Part shown: one piece after another, positions 9,535 through 19,365 of the stretch
Layout of the letters: every line of letters begins with the position of its first letter
Position numbering within the stretch: the first letter of the stretch is position 1
Assembly: GCA_002869725.1 (NCBI GenBank)
Contig: PKTY01000026.1
Location: 1 to 39,819 of the forward strand
Direction: 5' to 3'
Length of the DNA stretch: 39,819 nt
From: Desulfuromonas sp.
Lineage (GTDB): Bacteria; Desulfobacterota; Desulfuromonadia; Desulfuromonadales; BM103
Notes under the pieces: model-generated
The model's input: only the letters and a program-made list of their open reading frames with translations
Told to the model about the DNA's origin: nothing
Database searches by the model: none
Program-made: the position numbers and the translations under genes

Positions 9535-10701
9535 CTAGCTACCATGAACCGCTGAGACAATTTTCCGGGCAGCATCAGCCATGCCGTCGGCACTGACAAT
9601 GTCGAGTCCCGATTCGGCCAGCATTCTTTTGCCTCTCTCGACATTGGTCCCCTCCAGGCGTACTACCAGCGGGACCTTGACGCCCACCTGGCGGGCTGCT
9701 TCGATGACGCCGGTGGCGATTACATCGCACTTCATGATGCCGCCAAAGATGTTCACCAGGATCCCTTTGACCTTGCTGTCGGAGAGGATGATTTTGAAAG
9801 CTTCTGTGACCCGCTCGATGGTGGCTCCGCCCCCGACATCGAGGAAGTTGGCCGGTTCGCCGCCATAGTGCTTGATAATGTCCATGGTCGCCATGGCCAG
9901 TCCGGCACCGTTAACCAGACAGCCGATATTGCCGTCGAGGGCAATGTAGGAGAGGTCGTACTGGGAGGCTTCGATCTCCATCGGATCCTCTTCGTCATAG
10001 TCGCGCAGGTCACGGATGCGCGGGTGACGGAACAGGGCGTTGTCATCGAAGTTAAGTTTGGCATCGAGACAGAGCAGCTTGCCTTCGGCGGTTAGCACCA
10101 GCGGGTTGATCTCCAGCAGTGAGCAGTCGGCTTCGGCGAAAACCCGGTAAAGATTTTGGAACAGTGGGATGGCCTGTTTGACCTGTGCCGCTTCGAAGCC
10201 GAGCTTGAAGGCGATCTTCCGCGACTGAAAGGATGTCATGCCAAGCGTCGGGTCAATGGTCTCGAAAAAGATTTTCTCCGGGGTCGCCGCAGCCACCTCC
10301 TCGATGGCCATTCCTCCTTCGGCCGATGCCATGAAGGTCACGCAGCCGGTCGCTCGGTCAACCAGCAGCGAGAGATAGAATTCGGCCTTGATCTGGCACC
10401 CCTTTTCGATGAGCACGCGCTTGACGACCTTCCCCTCGGGGCCGGTCTGCGGGGTGACCAGGGTCATACCGAACAGATCCCGAGCGAACTGTCTGGCTTC
10501 GTCGGCGTTGCGGGCAATCTTGATCCCCCCCCCTTTGCCCCGACCGCCAGCATGAATCTGGGCCTTGACGGCGTATGGCCCGTCGCCGAGGCGCTTGGCC
10601 CAGTCGCGCGCCGAGTTGCTGTTGTAGACAACATGTCCTTCGGGAACCGGGACGTCGAAGTTGCGCAAGATCGCCTTGGCCTGATACTCGTGAATGTTCA
10701 T
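9535..10701 (-). CDS. sucC: Succinate-CoA ligase (ADP-forming) subunit beta
   Basis: [24 protein letters not shown]...[17 protein letters not shown]...[14 protein letters not shown]. Confidence 0.97.
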   Translation of the reverse strand: MNIHEYQAKAILRNFDVPVPEGHVVYNSNSARDWAKRLGDGPYAVKAQIHAGGRGKGGGIKIARNADEARQFARDLFGMTLVTPQTGPEGKVVKRVLIEKGCQIKAEFYLSLLVDRATGCVTFMASAEGGMAIEEVAAATPEKIFFETIDPTLGMTSFQSRKIAFKLGFEAAQVKQAIPLFQNLYRVFAEADCSLLEINPLVLTAEGKLLCLDAKLNFDDNALFRHPRIRDLRDYDEEDPMEIEASQYDLSYIALDGNIGCLVNGAGLAMATMDIIKHYGGEPANFLDVGGGATIERVTEAFKIILSDSKVKGILVNIFGGIMKCDVIATGVIEAARQVGVKVPLVVRLEGTNVERGKRMLAESGLDIVSADGMADAARKIVSAVHGS

Positions 10702-10833
10702 AATATCCCCTTTGTGGAAGAATAATGGTCAGACCACCGACCGCCGGAAAGAGTAGCGCAACAGAATGTTTTTGTCTAAGTAAAAAGTTTTATTAAAAAT
10801 AAAATTCGGGACACACTTAAACCAAACAAGCCC

Positions 10834-10863
10834 CAGCTGGAGGGATAATTGAGCGTCCAGCTG
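10834..10863 (-). terminator. Hairpin between the Gfo/Idh gene and sucC (possible weak terminator, minus-strand reading)
   Basis: 8-bp inverted repeat CAGCTGGA (10834-10841) / TCCAGCTG (10856-10863); on the minus strand followed by GGGCTTGTTTGGTTT. Confidence 0.4.
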
Positions 10864-10900
10864 CTTCTAGCGCCGCCTTCGACGCAAGTCTCCTCAGGTC

Positions 10901-11875
10901 TCAGCTCCTCATGGCGGCGAACAGCAAGCGGTGCAGAACCTCCGTCAACTCCTTGTTGTCCTCTCCCTGGGCATGCATCTCGGTGAGGTTGGCAAAGACC
11001 CCGCAGTAGTGGTTGACCAGTCGCGGCTTGTCAGTCGCCAGGTTGAAGACCAACTCCTCCTGTCCGGCCAGCCGCAGCCGCCCATACTCCTTGGCATGGT
11101 CGAGTTCGATGACGCCGTTTTCATACCACAGCCGGGTGGTCTTGTAATTTTTGCCGAGGGTCCAGTTGGTGTCGACCATGCCGTAGCCGTTATGCCCCCC
11201 GGCTTTGAAACGGTAGATACCGAGGCCCTGAACCTGAGCACACTTGAGGTCGGGGATGGCGGTCATCCTGCCATCGACCAGCGCCAGGGTGTCCGGATCG
11301 ATCAAGCAGGAGCCAGGGTTGATCAGGCGGGCGAGGATACTGAGGCTGCTGGCGCCGCTGTCGATCCAGGCCCCGGCTTTGCCGACCGCGCCGAGGGTCA
11401 GCTTGCCATCCATGAAGTAGGGGTCGGCAAAGCACGATTCAAAACCGATCAACCGACCGACATCGAAATTTTGCGCCTCCCGCTGCTCCCGCCACCAATC
11501 GACCTCCCGCCCATAGGAGGGGTGAAAGGCCGTATAAAGGGGGAGCTTTCGGGTTCGTGCCGCCGTCATCAGGGCATCCATCTGTTCCTGGTTGGTGCAA
11601 AGAGGCTTCTCGACAATGGCCACGCGATCGGCTTCAATCACCTTCATGGCCACCTCAAAGTGGCTGTTTGTCGGTGTTGAAATCAGGAAGGCATCGGCTT
11701 TCGATCGTTTGAGCAGAATGTCCAGGTTGTCGTAGAATGTCACGCTCCCCGGCAACTCCTCGGCCTTGACCGGGTCGAGGTCATGGGCATCGACCAGTTG
11801 GATTCCTTCGGTGTGAGTGATGGCCTGCATCTGGTAGTTGGCAATCTTGCCGATTCCGATTAACGCAATTCGCAT
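10901..11875 (-). CDS. Gfo/Idh/MocA family oxidoreductase
   Basis: MRIALIGIGKIANYQMQAI Rossmann start, ...AFLISTPTNSHFEVAMKVIEADRVAIVEKPLCTN motif. Confidence 0.88.
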   Translation of the reverse strand: MRIALIGIGKIANYQMQAITHTEGIQLVDAHDLDPVKAEELPGSVTFYDNLDILLKRSKADAFLISTPTNSHFEVAMKVIEADRVAIVEKPLCTNQEQMDALMTAARTRKLPLYTAFHPSYGREVDWWREQREAQNFDVGRLIGFESCFADPYFMDGKLTLGAVGKAGAWIDSGASSLSILARLINPGSCLIDPDTLALVDGRMTAIPDLKCAQVQGLGIYRFKAGGHNGYGMVDTNWTLGKNYKTTRLWYENGVIELDHAKEYGRLRLAGQEELVFNLATDKPRLVNHYCGVFANLTEMHAQGEDNKELTEVLHRLLFAAMRS

Positions 11876-12009
11876 GGGTAAACTCCGAAAATGATAGAGT
11901 TAAGAACAGTGTTATAGCCTAACAGAAACAACTGGCGATTCCAGAGAAATTTAGCGGCTGGATTCGGGCGCGCTGCCAAGCTTGTTTTCTTCTGCGAGGG
12001 CAAGAGTTA

Positions 12010-12879
12010 TCAGCCAAACCTCAACAGGAAGACCCCCGCCAGGATCAGCAAAGCAGCAAAAAAGCGGATTCTGCCGCACTCTTCGCCGAGGAACAGGACA
12101 CCGATCAGGACGCCGATCAGCAGGCTGACCTGGCGGGCCGGGACCGCATAGCTCATCGGCGCCATTTGCAACCCATAACGAAAGGTGAAGAAAGAGCCCA
12201 TCATCACCGGTCCGGAGAGCAAAACCAGTTGACGGCTGCGACGAAACTCGGCCAGGATGCGGCTGCGATACTTAGGCCGCGCAATATTGATGGTCATGAA
12301 CAGCAGCATGAAACAGACCAGTAGGTAGGTAAAGTGAAAGGGTTCATAGCGCATGACCCCGGATTTGTCGATGACCGAGCCGATGGAATAGATGAAGCCG
12401 GCGGCCAGTGCCGCCAGCACGGATGGGTCGCTCAGGTTGTGAAACGGGCGAAAAATCGCTTTCAGGTTGAGGCTGCGCAACTGTACGCAGTAGGCGCCGC
12501 TCAGAATCAGGGCGATCCCTGCCAGCCCGCTATTGCTGATCTGTTCATTGAGCAGCAGCACCCCCCACAACGGAACCCAGACCATGGATGTCTGGGAGAT
12601 GGGGTAGGTCAGGGAGAGGTCTCCGCTGCGATAAGCACGGCCATTGAACAGATGGTAGAACATGAAGCAGGCAGCTCCGGCGGCCGCCAGACCGACCACC
12701 TGCCAGGAGGTTTCCGGAAACGGGCCGGCCAGGGGCAGCCCGAGATTCATCATCGACCCGGAGGAGACGAACATCCACCAGATGAAAACGGTCTTGTCCT
12801 GGCTGCGCTTGACCAGCAGGTTCCAGAGCGCGTGCATCAGGGCGGAGATCAGGATCAGAATCAAGGCCAGAGTCGACAT
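12010..12879 (-). CDS. EamA/DMT-family membrane transporter
   Basis: Multi-TM protein with repeated EamA-like halves (SALMHALWNLLVKRSQDK..., LAGIALILSGAYCVQL, ...FFAALLILAGVFLLRFG). Confidence 0.8.
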   Translation of the reverse strand: MSTLALILILISALMHALWNLLVKRSQDKTVFIWWMFVSSGSMMNLGLPLAGPFPETSWQVVGLAAAGAACFMFYHLFNGRAYRSGDLSLTYPISQTSMVWVPLWGVLLLNEQISNSGLAGIALILSGAYCVQLRSLNLKAIFRPFHNLSDPSVLAALAAGFIYSIGSVIDKSGVMRYEPFHFTYLLVCFMLLFMTINIARPKYRSRILAEFRRSRQLVLLSGPVMMGSFFTFRYGLQMAPMSYAVPARQVSLLIGVLIGVLFLGEECGRIRFFAALLILAGVFLLRFG

Positions 12880-12960
12880 GGGAGGACCATTCTAGCCAAG
12901 AGTTCTTTTTAGTAAAACTGAAATATTTTCGAGAGAGTAAAGTCGGGCTCTTTCTGACCA

Positions 12961-12988
12961 TTGACAGGGGCTTGACGGTTGCTATTCT
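12961..12988 (+). promoter_or_regulatory. Possible sigma70-type promoter for fumC
   Basis: TTGACA (12961-12966), 16-nt spacer, TATTCT (12983-12988), 55 nt before the fumC ATG. Confidence 0.45.
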
Positions 12989-13043
12989 GTTAACGGATGA
13001 ATTCTTGATTGCAGAATAATTTTAGACGATTAGGAGCAAAGCC

Positions 13044-14450
13044 ATGTCACAGTTTCGAATTGAACAGGACTCCATGGGAGAGATGAGCGTTGCGGCTGAC
13101 GCTCTCTATGGCGCTCAGACGGCTCGCGCCCTGGAAAACTTCCAGGTCTCCGGCGTCCCCTTTCCGCGCCCTTTCCTGCGAGCTCTCGGACTGATCAAGG
13201 AACATGCTGCCAGGGTCAATCGCGAGCTTGGCCTGCTTGACGAGCGTCGCGCACTGGCCATTATGGATGCCGCCGAGGAGCTGGTCACCGGTGAACTCGA
13301 CCGGCACTTCCCTCTCGATATTTTCCAGACCGGTTCCGGCACCAGTACCAACATGAATGCCAACGAGGTTTTGGCCAATCGGGCCGGACAGCTGCTCGAC
13401 GAACCCCTCGGCAGCCGCAGCGTGCATCCCAACGATCACGTCAATCTTGGCCAGTCGAGCAACGACGTGATACCGACCGCCATGCACCTGGCCGCACTGA
13501 TCGAGACCCACAACCGGCTGCTGCCGGCCCTGCGCGAGATGCAGAAAGTTCTCGGCGAAAAAGCCCGCGCCTTCGACGCGATCGTCACCATTGCTCGCAC
13601 CCATCTGCAGGATGCCACGCCGATTCGTCTTGGTCAGATCTTCGGCGGTTATTTCCGGCAGGTGGCGATTGCCGCCGGTGAGCTGGAACGCAGCATGGAC
13701 GGACTGTGCGAGCTCCCGCTGGGGGGGACAGCGGTCGGCACCGGTCTCAACACCCACCCCGAATTCGCCCAGAGGGTTATCGCCGGGCTGGCCGAAGTGA
13801 CCAGTTTGCCGTTGCGCGAGGCCAAAGACCACTTCGCCGCTCAGTCTGGAAAAGAGCAGGTGGTTGCCGTCAGTGGTGCCCTCAAGACGACGGCGACCGC
13901 CCTGTTCAAGATCGCCAACGACATTCGCTTTCTCGGTAGTGGTCCGCGCTGCGGTCTGGGTGAGTTGCGCCTGCCGGCGGTTCAGCCGGGGAGCTCGATC
14001 ATGCCAGGAAAGGTCAATCCGGTGATGGCCGAGAGCCTGATGCAGGTCTGCGCCCAGTCGATCGGCAACGATGCCGCCATCACCCTTGGTGGATTGGCGG
14101 GCAACTTTGAGCTGAACGTGATGATGCCGATGATGACCCACAACCTGCTGCAATCGATTGCCTTGCTGGCCAACGGAGTCGCCGGTTTCACAAGCCGCTG
14201 CCTGCGTGGGCTCGATGCAGATCAGCAGCGCTGCGAGGCGCTGATCGAAGAGAGCCTGGCCATGTGCACGGCCCTGGCCCCTGTGGTTGGATACGACCAG
14301 GCGGCCGCTATCGCCAAGCAGGCCTATCAATCGGGTCGAACCGTGCGTGAAGTGGCGCGGGACAGTGGAGTGCTGAAAGAGCAGGAACTCGATCGACTGC
14401 TTGATCCCCGGCCCATGACTGAGCCAGGGATTCCAGGGCGTACGCGGTGA
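13044..14450 (+). CDS. fumC: Class II fumarate hydratase (fumarase C)
   Basis: DSMGEMSVAADALYGAQTARALENF...TGSGTSTNMNANEV...GSSIMPGKVNPVMAE superfamily signature. Confidence 0.92.
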   Translation: MSQFRIEQDSMGEMSVAADALYGAQTARALENFQVSGVPFPRPFLRALGLIKEHAARVNRELGLLDERRALAIMDAAEELVTGELDRHFPLDIFQTGSGTSTNMNANEVLANRAGQLLDEPLGSRSVHPNDHVNLGQSSNDVIPTAMHLAALIETHNRLLPALREMQKVLGEKARAFDAIVTIARTHLQDATPIRLGQIFGGYFRQVAIAAGELERSMDGLCELPLGGTAVGTGLNTHPEFAQRVIAGLAEVTSLPLREAKDHFAAQSGKEQVVAVSGALKTTATALFKIANDIRFLGSGPRCGLGELRLPAVQPGSSIMPGKVNPVMAESLMQVCAQSIGNDAAITLGGLAGNFELNVMMPMMTHNLLQSIALLANGVAGFTSRCLRGLDADQQRCEALIEESLAMCTALAPVVGYDQAAAIAKQAYQSGRTVREVARDSGVLKEQELDRLLDPRPMTEPGIPGRTR

Positions 14451-14578
14451 CCTACGATCTGGCCCGGAGGTCAGCAGCACAGACCTGCAACTGGTTTCGC
14501 AATGCTGTGAGAGAGGGCTATCGTTGTGCTTGAACCGGTTGCAGCAGCGATGTAGACTGCGCTTTCTATTGAGGCCCC

Positions 14579-15463
14579 ATGAACGGTTTAACCACCCACA
14601 ATATCTGGATCAAGCTCACTGCGTTGCTGGAGATGATCAAGTTCTCGCACACGGTGTTCGCCTTCCCCTTCGCCCTGATGGGGATGATCCTCGCCTCTCT
14701 GGTCAGTCAAAAGTCACCGACCGGGCTGCAGGTGATGTGGATCTGCCTGGCCATGGTCGGGGCCCGCACCGGAGCCATGGGTTTGAACCGGCTGATCGAT
14801 GCCCGGATCGATGCAACCAATCCGCGAACGGCGCAGCGCCACATTCCGGCTGGCAAGGTTAGCACCACAGAAGGCTGGCTGCTGGTCGGCGCAGCCTTTG
14901 CCCTCTTGCTGGTGGCGGCCTGGCGGCTCAACACCCTCTGTCTGCAACTGGCGCCGGTCGCGATCTTTTTCCTGGTTCTATACAGTTACTGCAAGCGTTT
15001 TACCCCTCTGGCCCATCTGGTTCTGGGCCTTTGTCTGGCAGCGGCCCCCCTTGGAGCCTGGATCGCCCTGCGTGGTGATGTCGGCTGGCCGGTCGTCGTT
15101 CTGAGTTCAGCGGTCCTGTTCTGGGTTGCCGGCTTCGATATCTTCTACGCCTTGCAAGATCTCGACTTTGATCGCGAGCGGGGGCTGTTCTCCATCCCCT
15201 CGCGCTTCGGTGTGGAGCGCTCTTTTCAGATTGCGCGGCTGTTTCACCTGCTGATGGTCTTGCTGCTGATGATGCTGGTTTTTGTTCCGGGGCTCGGTGC
15301 CATCTACCTGGCTGGTGTGGCCACAGTGACAGGTCTGCTCTATTATGAGCACAGACTGGTTTGTCCGGAAGATCTGAGCCGCCTCGACGCGGCTTTCTTC
15401 AATATGAACGGCTATATCAGCGTTACCATTTTTCTGTTCACCCTGGCAGATGCCCTGCTCTGA
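14579..15463 (+). CDS. mqnP: UbiA-family prenyltransferase, probable menaquinone (futalosine pathway) MqnP
   Basis: NRLIDARIDATNPRTAQRHIPAGKVS and DIFYALQDLDFDRERGLFSIPSRFG motifs; adjacent to ubiX, mqnE and mqnC. Confidence 0.88.
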   Translation: MNGLTTHNIWIKLTALLEMIKFSHTVFAFPFALMGMILASLVSQKSPTGLQVMWICLAMVGARTGAMGLNRLIDARIDATNPRTAQRHIPAGKVSTTEGWLLVGAAFALLLVAAWRLNTLCLQLAPVAIFFLVLYSYCKRFTPLAHLVLGLCLAAAPLGAWIALRGDVGWPVVVLSSAVLFWVAGFDIFYALQDLDFDRERGLFSIPSRFGVERSFQIARLFHLLMVLLLMMLVFVPGLGAIYLAGVATVTGLLYYEHRLVCPEDLSRLDAAFFNMNGYISVTIFLFTLADALL

Positions 15464-15483
15464 ACGGCTTTTTGAGGAGTTTT

Positions 15484-16116
15484 GTGTTGCCGGAAAATCA
15501 ACCAGCTGCCCATGGTGTCGTTGCCCTAACCGGGGCCTCAGGATCGATTTATGGCTTGCGGCTCACCGAAGAGCTGCTCAAGGCCGGCTGGCGGATCAGT
15601 CTGTTGCTGAGTGATGCGGGGCGCCAGGTCCTGCAGCACGAAACCGGACTGAACTGGAGCGCAGAGGTCGCCGCGTGTCGGGGGCAGGTGCAGGAGTATT
15701 TTGCCAGCCGGGCCATCGACTGTGTCGCTCTCGACGACTTTAGTGCGGCGATGGCCAGCGGCACGGCCGCCCCTCAGATGATGGTCATCGCCCCCTGCTC
15801 CATGGGGACTGTAGGACGTATCGCCGCCGGCCTGAGTGGCAACCTGCTGGAACGGACTGCCGACGTGATGCTCAAGGAGCGCCGGCCATTGATACTGGTG
15901 CCACGGGAAACGCCGCTGAACAGCATCCATCTCGAGAACCTGCTGCGCCTCAGCCGGGCCGGGGCGGTGATCCTTCCGGCGATGCCGGCTTTTTACCACC
16001 ATCCGCAATCAACCCAGGCCCTGATCGATTTTGTGGTCGGCAAGATCCTTGACCAGATGGAGATCAGCCACGACCTGTTTACGCGCTGGGGAGACTCCCC
16101 GGCCGGTAAGGATTGA
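15484..16116 (+). CDS. ubiX: UbiX family flavin prenyltransferase (GTG start)
   Basis: VVALTGASGSIYGLRLTEELL...MVIAPCSMGTVGRIAAGLSGNLLERTADVMLKERRPLILVPRETPLNSIHLENLLRLSRAGAVILPAMPAFY. Confidence 0.93.
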   Translation: MLPENQPAAHGVVALTGASGSIYGLRLTEELLKAGWRISLLLSDAGRQVLQHETGLNWSAEVAACRGQVQEYFASRAIDCVALDDFSAAMASGTAAPQMMVIAPCSMGTVGRIAAGLSGNLLERTADVMLKERRPLILVPRETPLNSIHLENLLRLSRAGAVILPAMPAFYHHPQSTQALIDFVVGKILDQMEISHDLFTRWGDSPAGKD

Positions 16117-16125
16117 TCTTTTACC

Positions 16126-17211
16126 ATGACTCTGTTGCTGCGCGATCTGCGCGCCAGGATAGAGAGCGCCCAGCGGCTCAGCGATGCCGACGCCCGGGCG
16201 CTGTTTGCCAGCGACGATCTGCTCAGTATTGGCGAGCTGGCGGCAGAGTCCAATCGTCAGCGCAACGGCCAACGGGTCTTTTTCAACGTCAACCGGCACA
16301 TCAACTACACCAATATCTGTGTCAACCGCTGTACTTTCTGCGCCTTCAGTCGCGAAAGTGCCGAAGAGTCCGACAGCTACACCATGGGTTTGGAGGAGAT
16401 CCTGTCTCGGGCCAAACAGGCCCAGGACGCCGGGGCCACGGAAATTCACATGGTCGGCGGCCTGCATCCGGACCTCCCCTTCGAGTACTATCTCGACGTT
16501 CTGGAGGCTCTCAAGGCCTGCTGTCCGGATCTGTCCATCAAGGCGTTCACCGCCGTTGAGATCGATTATTTCACGCGCCTGACCGGATTCTCTGTGGAGC
16601 GGGTGCTCGATTCCCTGAAGAAAGCCGGACTCGACTCCCTGCCCGGCGGCGGTGCGGAGATTTTCGCCCCGTCCGTCCGCGCACAGATCTGTCCGGAGAA
16701 GATCACCGGAGCGCGCTGGCTGGAGGTGATCGCGGCGGTGCACCGCTGCGGTCTGAAGAGCAATGCCACTATGCTGTTCGGCCACATCGAGAGCCATGCC
16801 GACCGGGTCGATCATCTGCGGCAGCTGCGCGAACTGCAGGATCGCACCGGCGGCTTCCAGGCGTTTATCCCGCTCCCCTTCCAGACCGAGAACACGCGGA
16901 TTGCCGGCGCCCGAGGCGTCAGCGGCGTCGATGCCCTGAAGACCCTGGCCATCAGCCGTCTGTATCTGGATAATTTTCAGCACATCAAGGCGTATTGGGT
17001 GATGCTCGGGCTCAAGCTGGCCCAGACCGCCCTCTGCTTTGGGGTCAACGACCTCGACGGCACCGTGGTCGAAGAGAAGATCGGTCATCAAGCCGGCGCC
17101 GATTCGCCGCAGGAGATCGGCAAGGAGCAGCTGGTCAATCTGATCCGAAAGGCGGGGAAGGTGCCGGTGGAACGGGATACGCTCTACAATGTGCTGGCAA
17201 GTTACGAGTGA
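16126..17211 (+). CDS. mqnE: Aminofutalosine synthase MqnE (radical SAM)
   Basis: Radical [35 protein letters not shown] and FIPLPFQTENT motifs distinguish it from MqnC. Confidence 0.92.
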   Translation: MTLLLRDLRARIESAQRLSDADARALFASDDLLSIGELAAESNRQRNGQRVFFNVNRHINYTNICVNRCTFCAFSRESAEESDSYTMGLEEILSRAKQAQDAGATEIHMVGGLHPDLPFEYYLDVLEALKACCPDLSIKAFTAVEIDYFTRLTGFSVERVLDSLKKAGLDSLPGGGAEIFAPSVRAQICPEKITGARWLEVIAAVHRCGLKSNATMLFGHIESHADRVDHLRQLRELQDRTGGFQAFIPLPFQTENTRIAGARGVSGVDALKTLAISRLYLDNFQHIKAYWVMLGLKLAQTALCFGVNDLDGTVVEEKIGHQAGADSPQEIGKEQLVNLIRKAGKVPVERDTLYNVLASYE

Positions 17212-17245
17212 CTTTTAGGAACCAGAAGTTTGAGAATGTGCTGAC

Positions 17246-18310
17246 GTGCTCGACCTGATCCGACATAAAGTCGCCAACCGCCTGCCGTTGCAGCCGAACG
17301 AGGCGCTCTGGCTGCTGACCGATGCCGACCTGTTCGTTCTGGCGCGACTGGCCGACGGCGTGCGTCGTCGGCTGCATCCGCAGCGGCAGGTCGGTTTCGT
17401 CGTCGACCGCAACATCAACTACACCAACGTCTGTTCGACCCGCTGCCGCTTCTGCGCCTTCTACCGCGAACCGGATGCCGCCGACGCCTACCTGCTGAGT
17501 TACCAGGAGATCTTCGTCAAGATCGCCGAGCTGGTCGATCATGGCGGAACCCAACTGCTGATGCAGGGGGGATTGCACCCGGAGCTTCCCATCGAATGGT
17601 TCGAGGGCCTTTTCCGCGAGATCCAGCAGCGCTTCCCGACGGTGCGCATCCACTCCTTGTCCCCGGCGGAAATCGTGCATATCGCCGGACTCTCCGGCCT
17701 GCCGGTGCCCGATTGTCTGCGACGTCTGCAGCAGGCCGGGCTGCAGTCGCTCCCGGGCGGCGGCGCTGAGATCCTGGTCGACGAGGTCCGCCGAAAACTG
17801 TCACCGAACAAGATCGGCTGGCAGCAGTGGGCCGAGGTGATGCGCGCGGCCCACACCCTGGGGATGCCGACCACGGCAACCATGATGTTCGGCGCCGGCG
17901 AGCGCCCGGACGACATTGTTGAGCATCTCCTGCGCATCCGCCAGCTGCAGGCCGAGAGCGGCGGCTTTACTGCTTTCATCCCCTGGAACTACCAGCCTGG
18001 CAACACCGAACTCGGTGGCGAGCAGGCCAGTGGACTCGAATACCTGCGGGTGTTGGCGCTCTCCCGGATCGTGCTCGACAATCTGCCGAATCTGCAGGCG
18101 AGCTGGGTCACCCAGGGAGCACGCATGGCCCAGGTTGCCCTGTTCTTCGGTGCCAACGACATGGGCGGAACCATGCTCGAAGAGAACGTGGTCGCCGCCG
18201 CCGGCTGCACATTTCGTATGTCGCAGGAGGAAATCATCAACCTGGTCCGCGACGCCGGCTTCACCCCGGTGCGGCGGACGACGGGCTATGAGGTTTTGGA
18301 GGAATACTGA
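17246..18310 (+). CDS. mqnC: Cyclic dehypoxanthinyl futalosine synthase MqnC (radical SAM)
   Basis: [51 protein letters not shown]. Confidence 0.92.
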   Translation: MLDLIRHKVANRLPLQPNEALWLLTDADLFVLARLADGVRRRLHPQRQVGFVVDRNINYTNVCSTRCRFCAFYREPDAADAYLLSYQEIFVKIAELVDHGGTQLLMQGGLHPELPIEWFEGLFREIQQRFPTVRIHSLSPAEIVHIAGLSGLPVPDCLRRLQQAGLQSLPGGGAEILVDEVRRKLSPNKIGWQQWAEVMRAAHTLGMPTTATMMFGAGERPDDIVEHLLRIRQLQAESGGFTAFIPWNYQPGNTELGGEQASGLEYLRVLALSRIVLDNLPNLQASWVTQGARMAQVALFFGANDMGGTMLEENVVAAAGCTFRMSQEEIINLVRDAGFTPVRRTTGYEVLEEY

Positions 18311-18312
18311 TC

Positions 18313-19365
18313 ATGACCCTGCTCCGCCCCGACATTGCCGCCATGGCCGGCTACGTTCCCGGTTTCCAGCCCCCCGACAACGAGGCCTGGATCAAGCTGA
18401 ACACCAACGAAAATCCTTATCCGCCCTCACCGAAGGTGCTTGAGGCGATCATGGCGGAACTCGGCTCCGACGCCGAGAGCCTGCGCAAGTACCCCGATCC
18501 CGCCAGCCGGGCCATGCGTCAGACCGCCGCCGGGCTGTACGGTTTCCCAGTCGACTGGCTGATCACCGCCAACGGCTCCGACGAACTGCTCAACAACCTG
18601 ATTCGCGCCTGCGCCGAGTCCGGAGAGGAGATCGGCTATGTGCACCCCTCCTATTCCTACTATGCGACTCTGGCCGAGATCCAGGGGGCAAAGGTTCGGA
18701 CGTTCGGGCTCGATGAGAACTTCCGCCTACTCGATTTCCCAACCCGCTATGCCGGGAAGCTGTTCTTTCTGACCACCCCCAACGCACCTCTGGGTTTCGC
18801 CTTCCCGTTGGATTATATCGACGAGCTGGCCGAGCGCTGTGCCGGCCTGCTGGTGATCGACGAGGCCTATGTCGATTTCGCCGAATTCTCGGCCTTGGAA
18901 CTGGTGCGCAAACAGGCCAACGTCGTCGTTACTCGAACCTTCTCCAAGAGCTACTCCCTGGCCGGCATGCGCCTTGGACTGGCCGTGGCCCGGCCGGAGA
19001 TCATTAGGGCGCTGGACAAGATCCGCGACCATTACCATCTCGACCGCCTGGCGCTGGCCGCAGGGAACGCCGCGTTGAACGACCAGACACACCTGACAAA
19101 GACCGTGGCGCGGATACGGGCAACCCGAGAGACGTTTGTCGCCGGTCTGGAAAGACTCGGTTACTGCGTCATCCCTTCCCAGGCCAATTTCGTCTTCGCC
19201 TCCCCCCCGGACCGCAACGGCAAACGGGTCTATGATGCCCTGTTTGACCGCAAGATCCTGGTTCGCTACTTCAGCGACCCGATCCTTGCCCACGGCCTGC
19301 GCATGACCATCGGTACCGACCTTGAGATGGAACAGACCCTGGCGGCGCTCAAGGACATTGGGTAA
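18313..19365 (+). CDS. hisC: Histidinol-phosphate aminotransferase
   Basis: [20 protein letters not shown]...[16 protein letters not shown]...[13 protein letters not shown]...[19 protein letters not shown]. Confidence 0.94.
   Translation: MTLLRPDIAAMAGYVPGFQPPDNEAWIKLNTNENPYPPSPKVLEAIMAELGSDAESLRKYPDPASRAMRQTAAGLYGFPVDWLITANGSDELLNNLIRACAESGEEIGYVHPSYSYYATLAEIQGAKVRTFGLDENFRLLDFPTRYAGKLFFLTTPNAPLGFAFPLDYIDELAERCAGLLVIDEAYVDFAEFSALELVRKQANVVVTRTFSKSYSLAGMRLGLAVARPEIIRALDKIRDHYHLDRLALAAGNAALNDQTHLTKTVARIRATRETFVAGLERLGYCVIPSQANFVFASPPDRNGKRVYDALFDRKILVRYFSDPILAHGLRMTIGTDLEMEQTLAALKDIG

Noticed and set aside
13047-14480. 477-aa minus-strand ORF covering all of fumC
   Set aside because: Antisense to a clear fumC; composition (H/Q/R/G rich, no recognisable motif) typical of a GC-rich shadow ORF.
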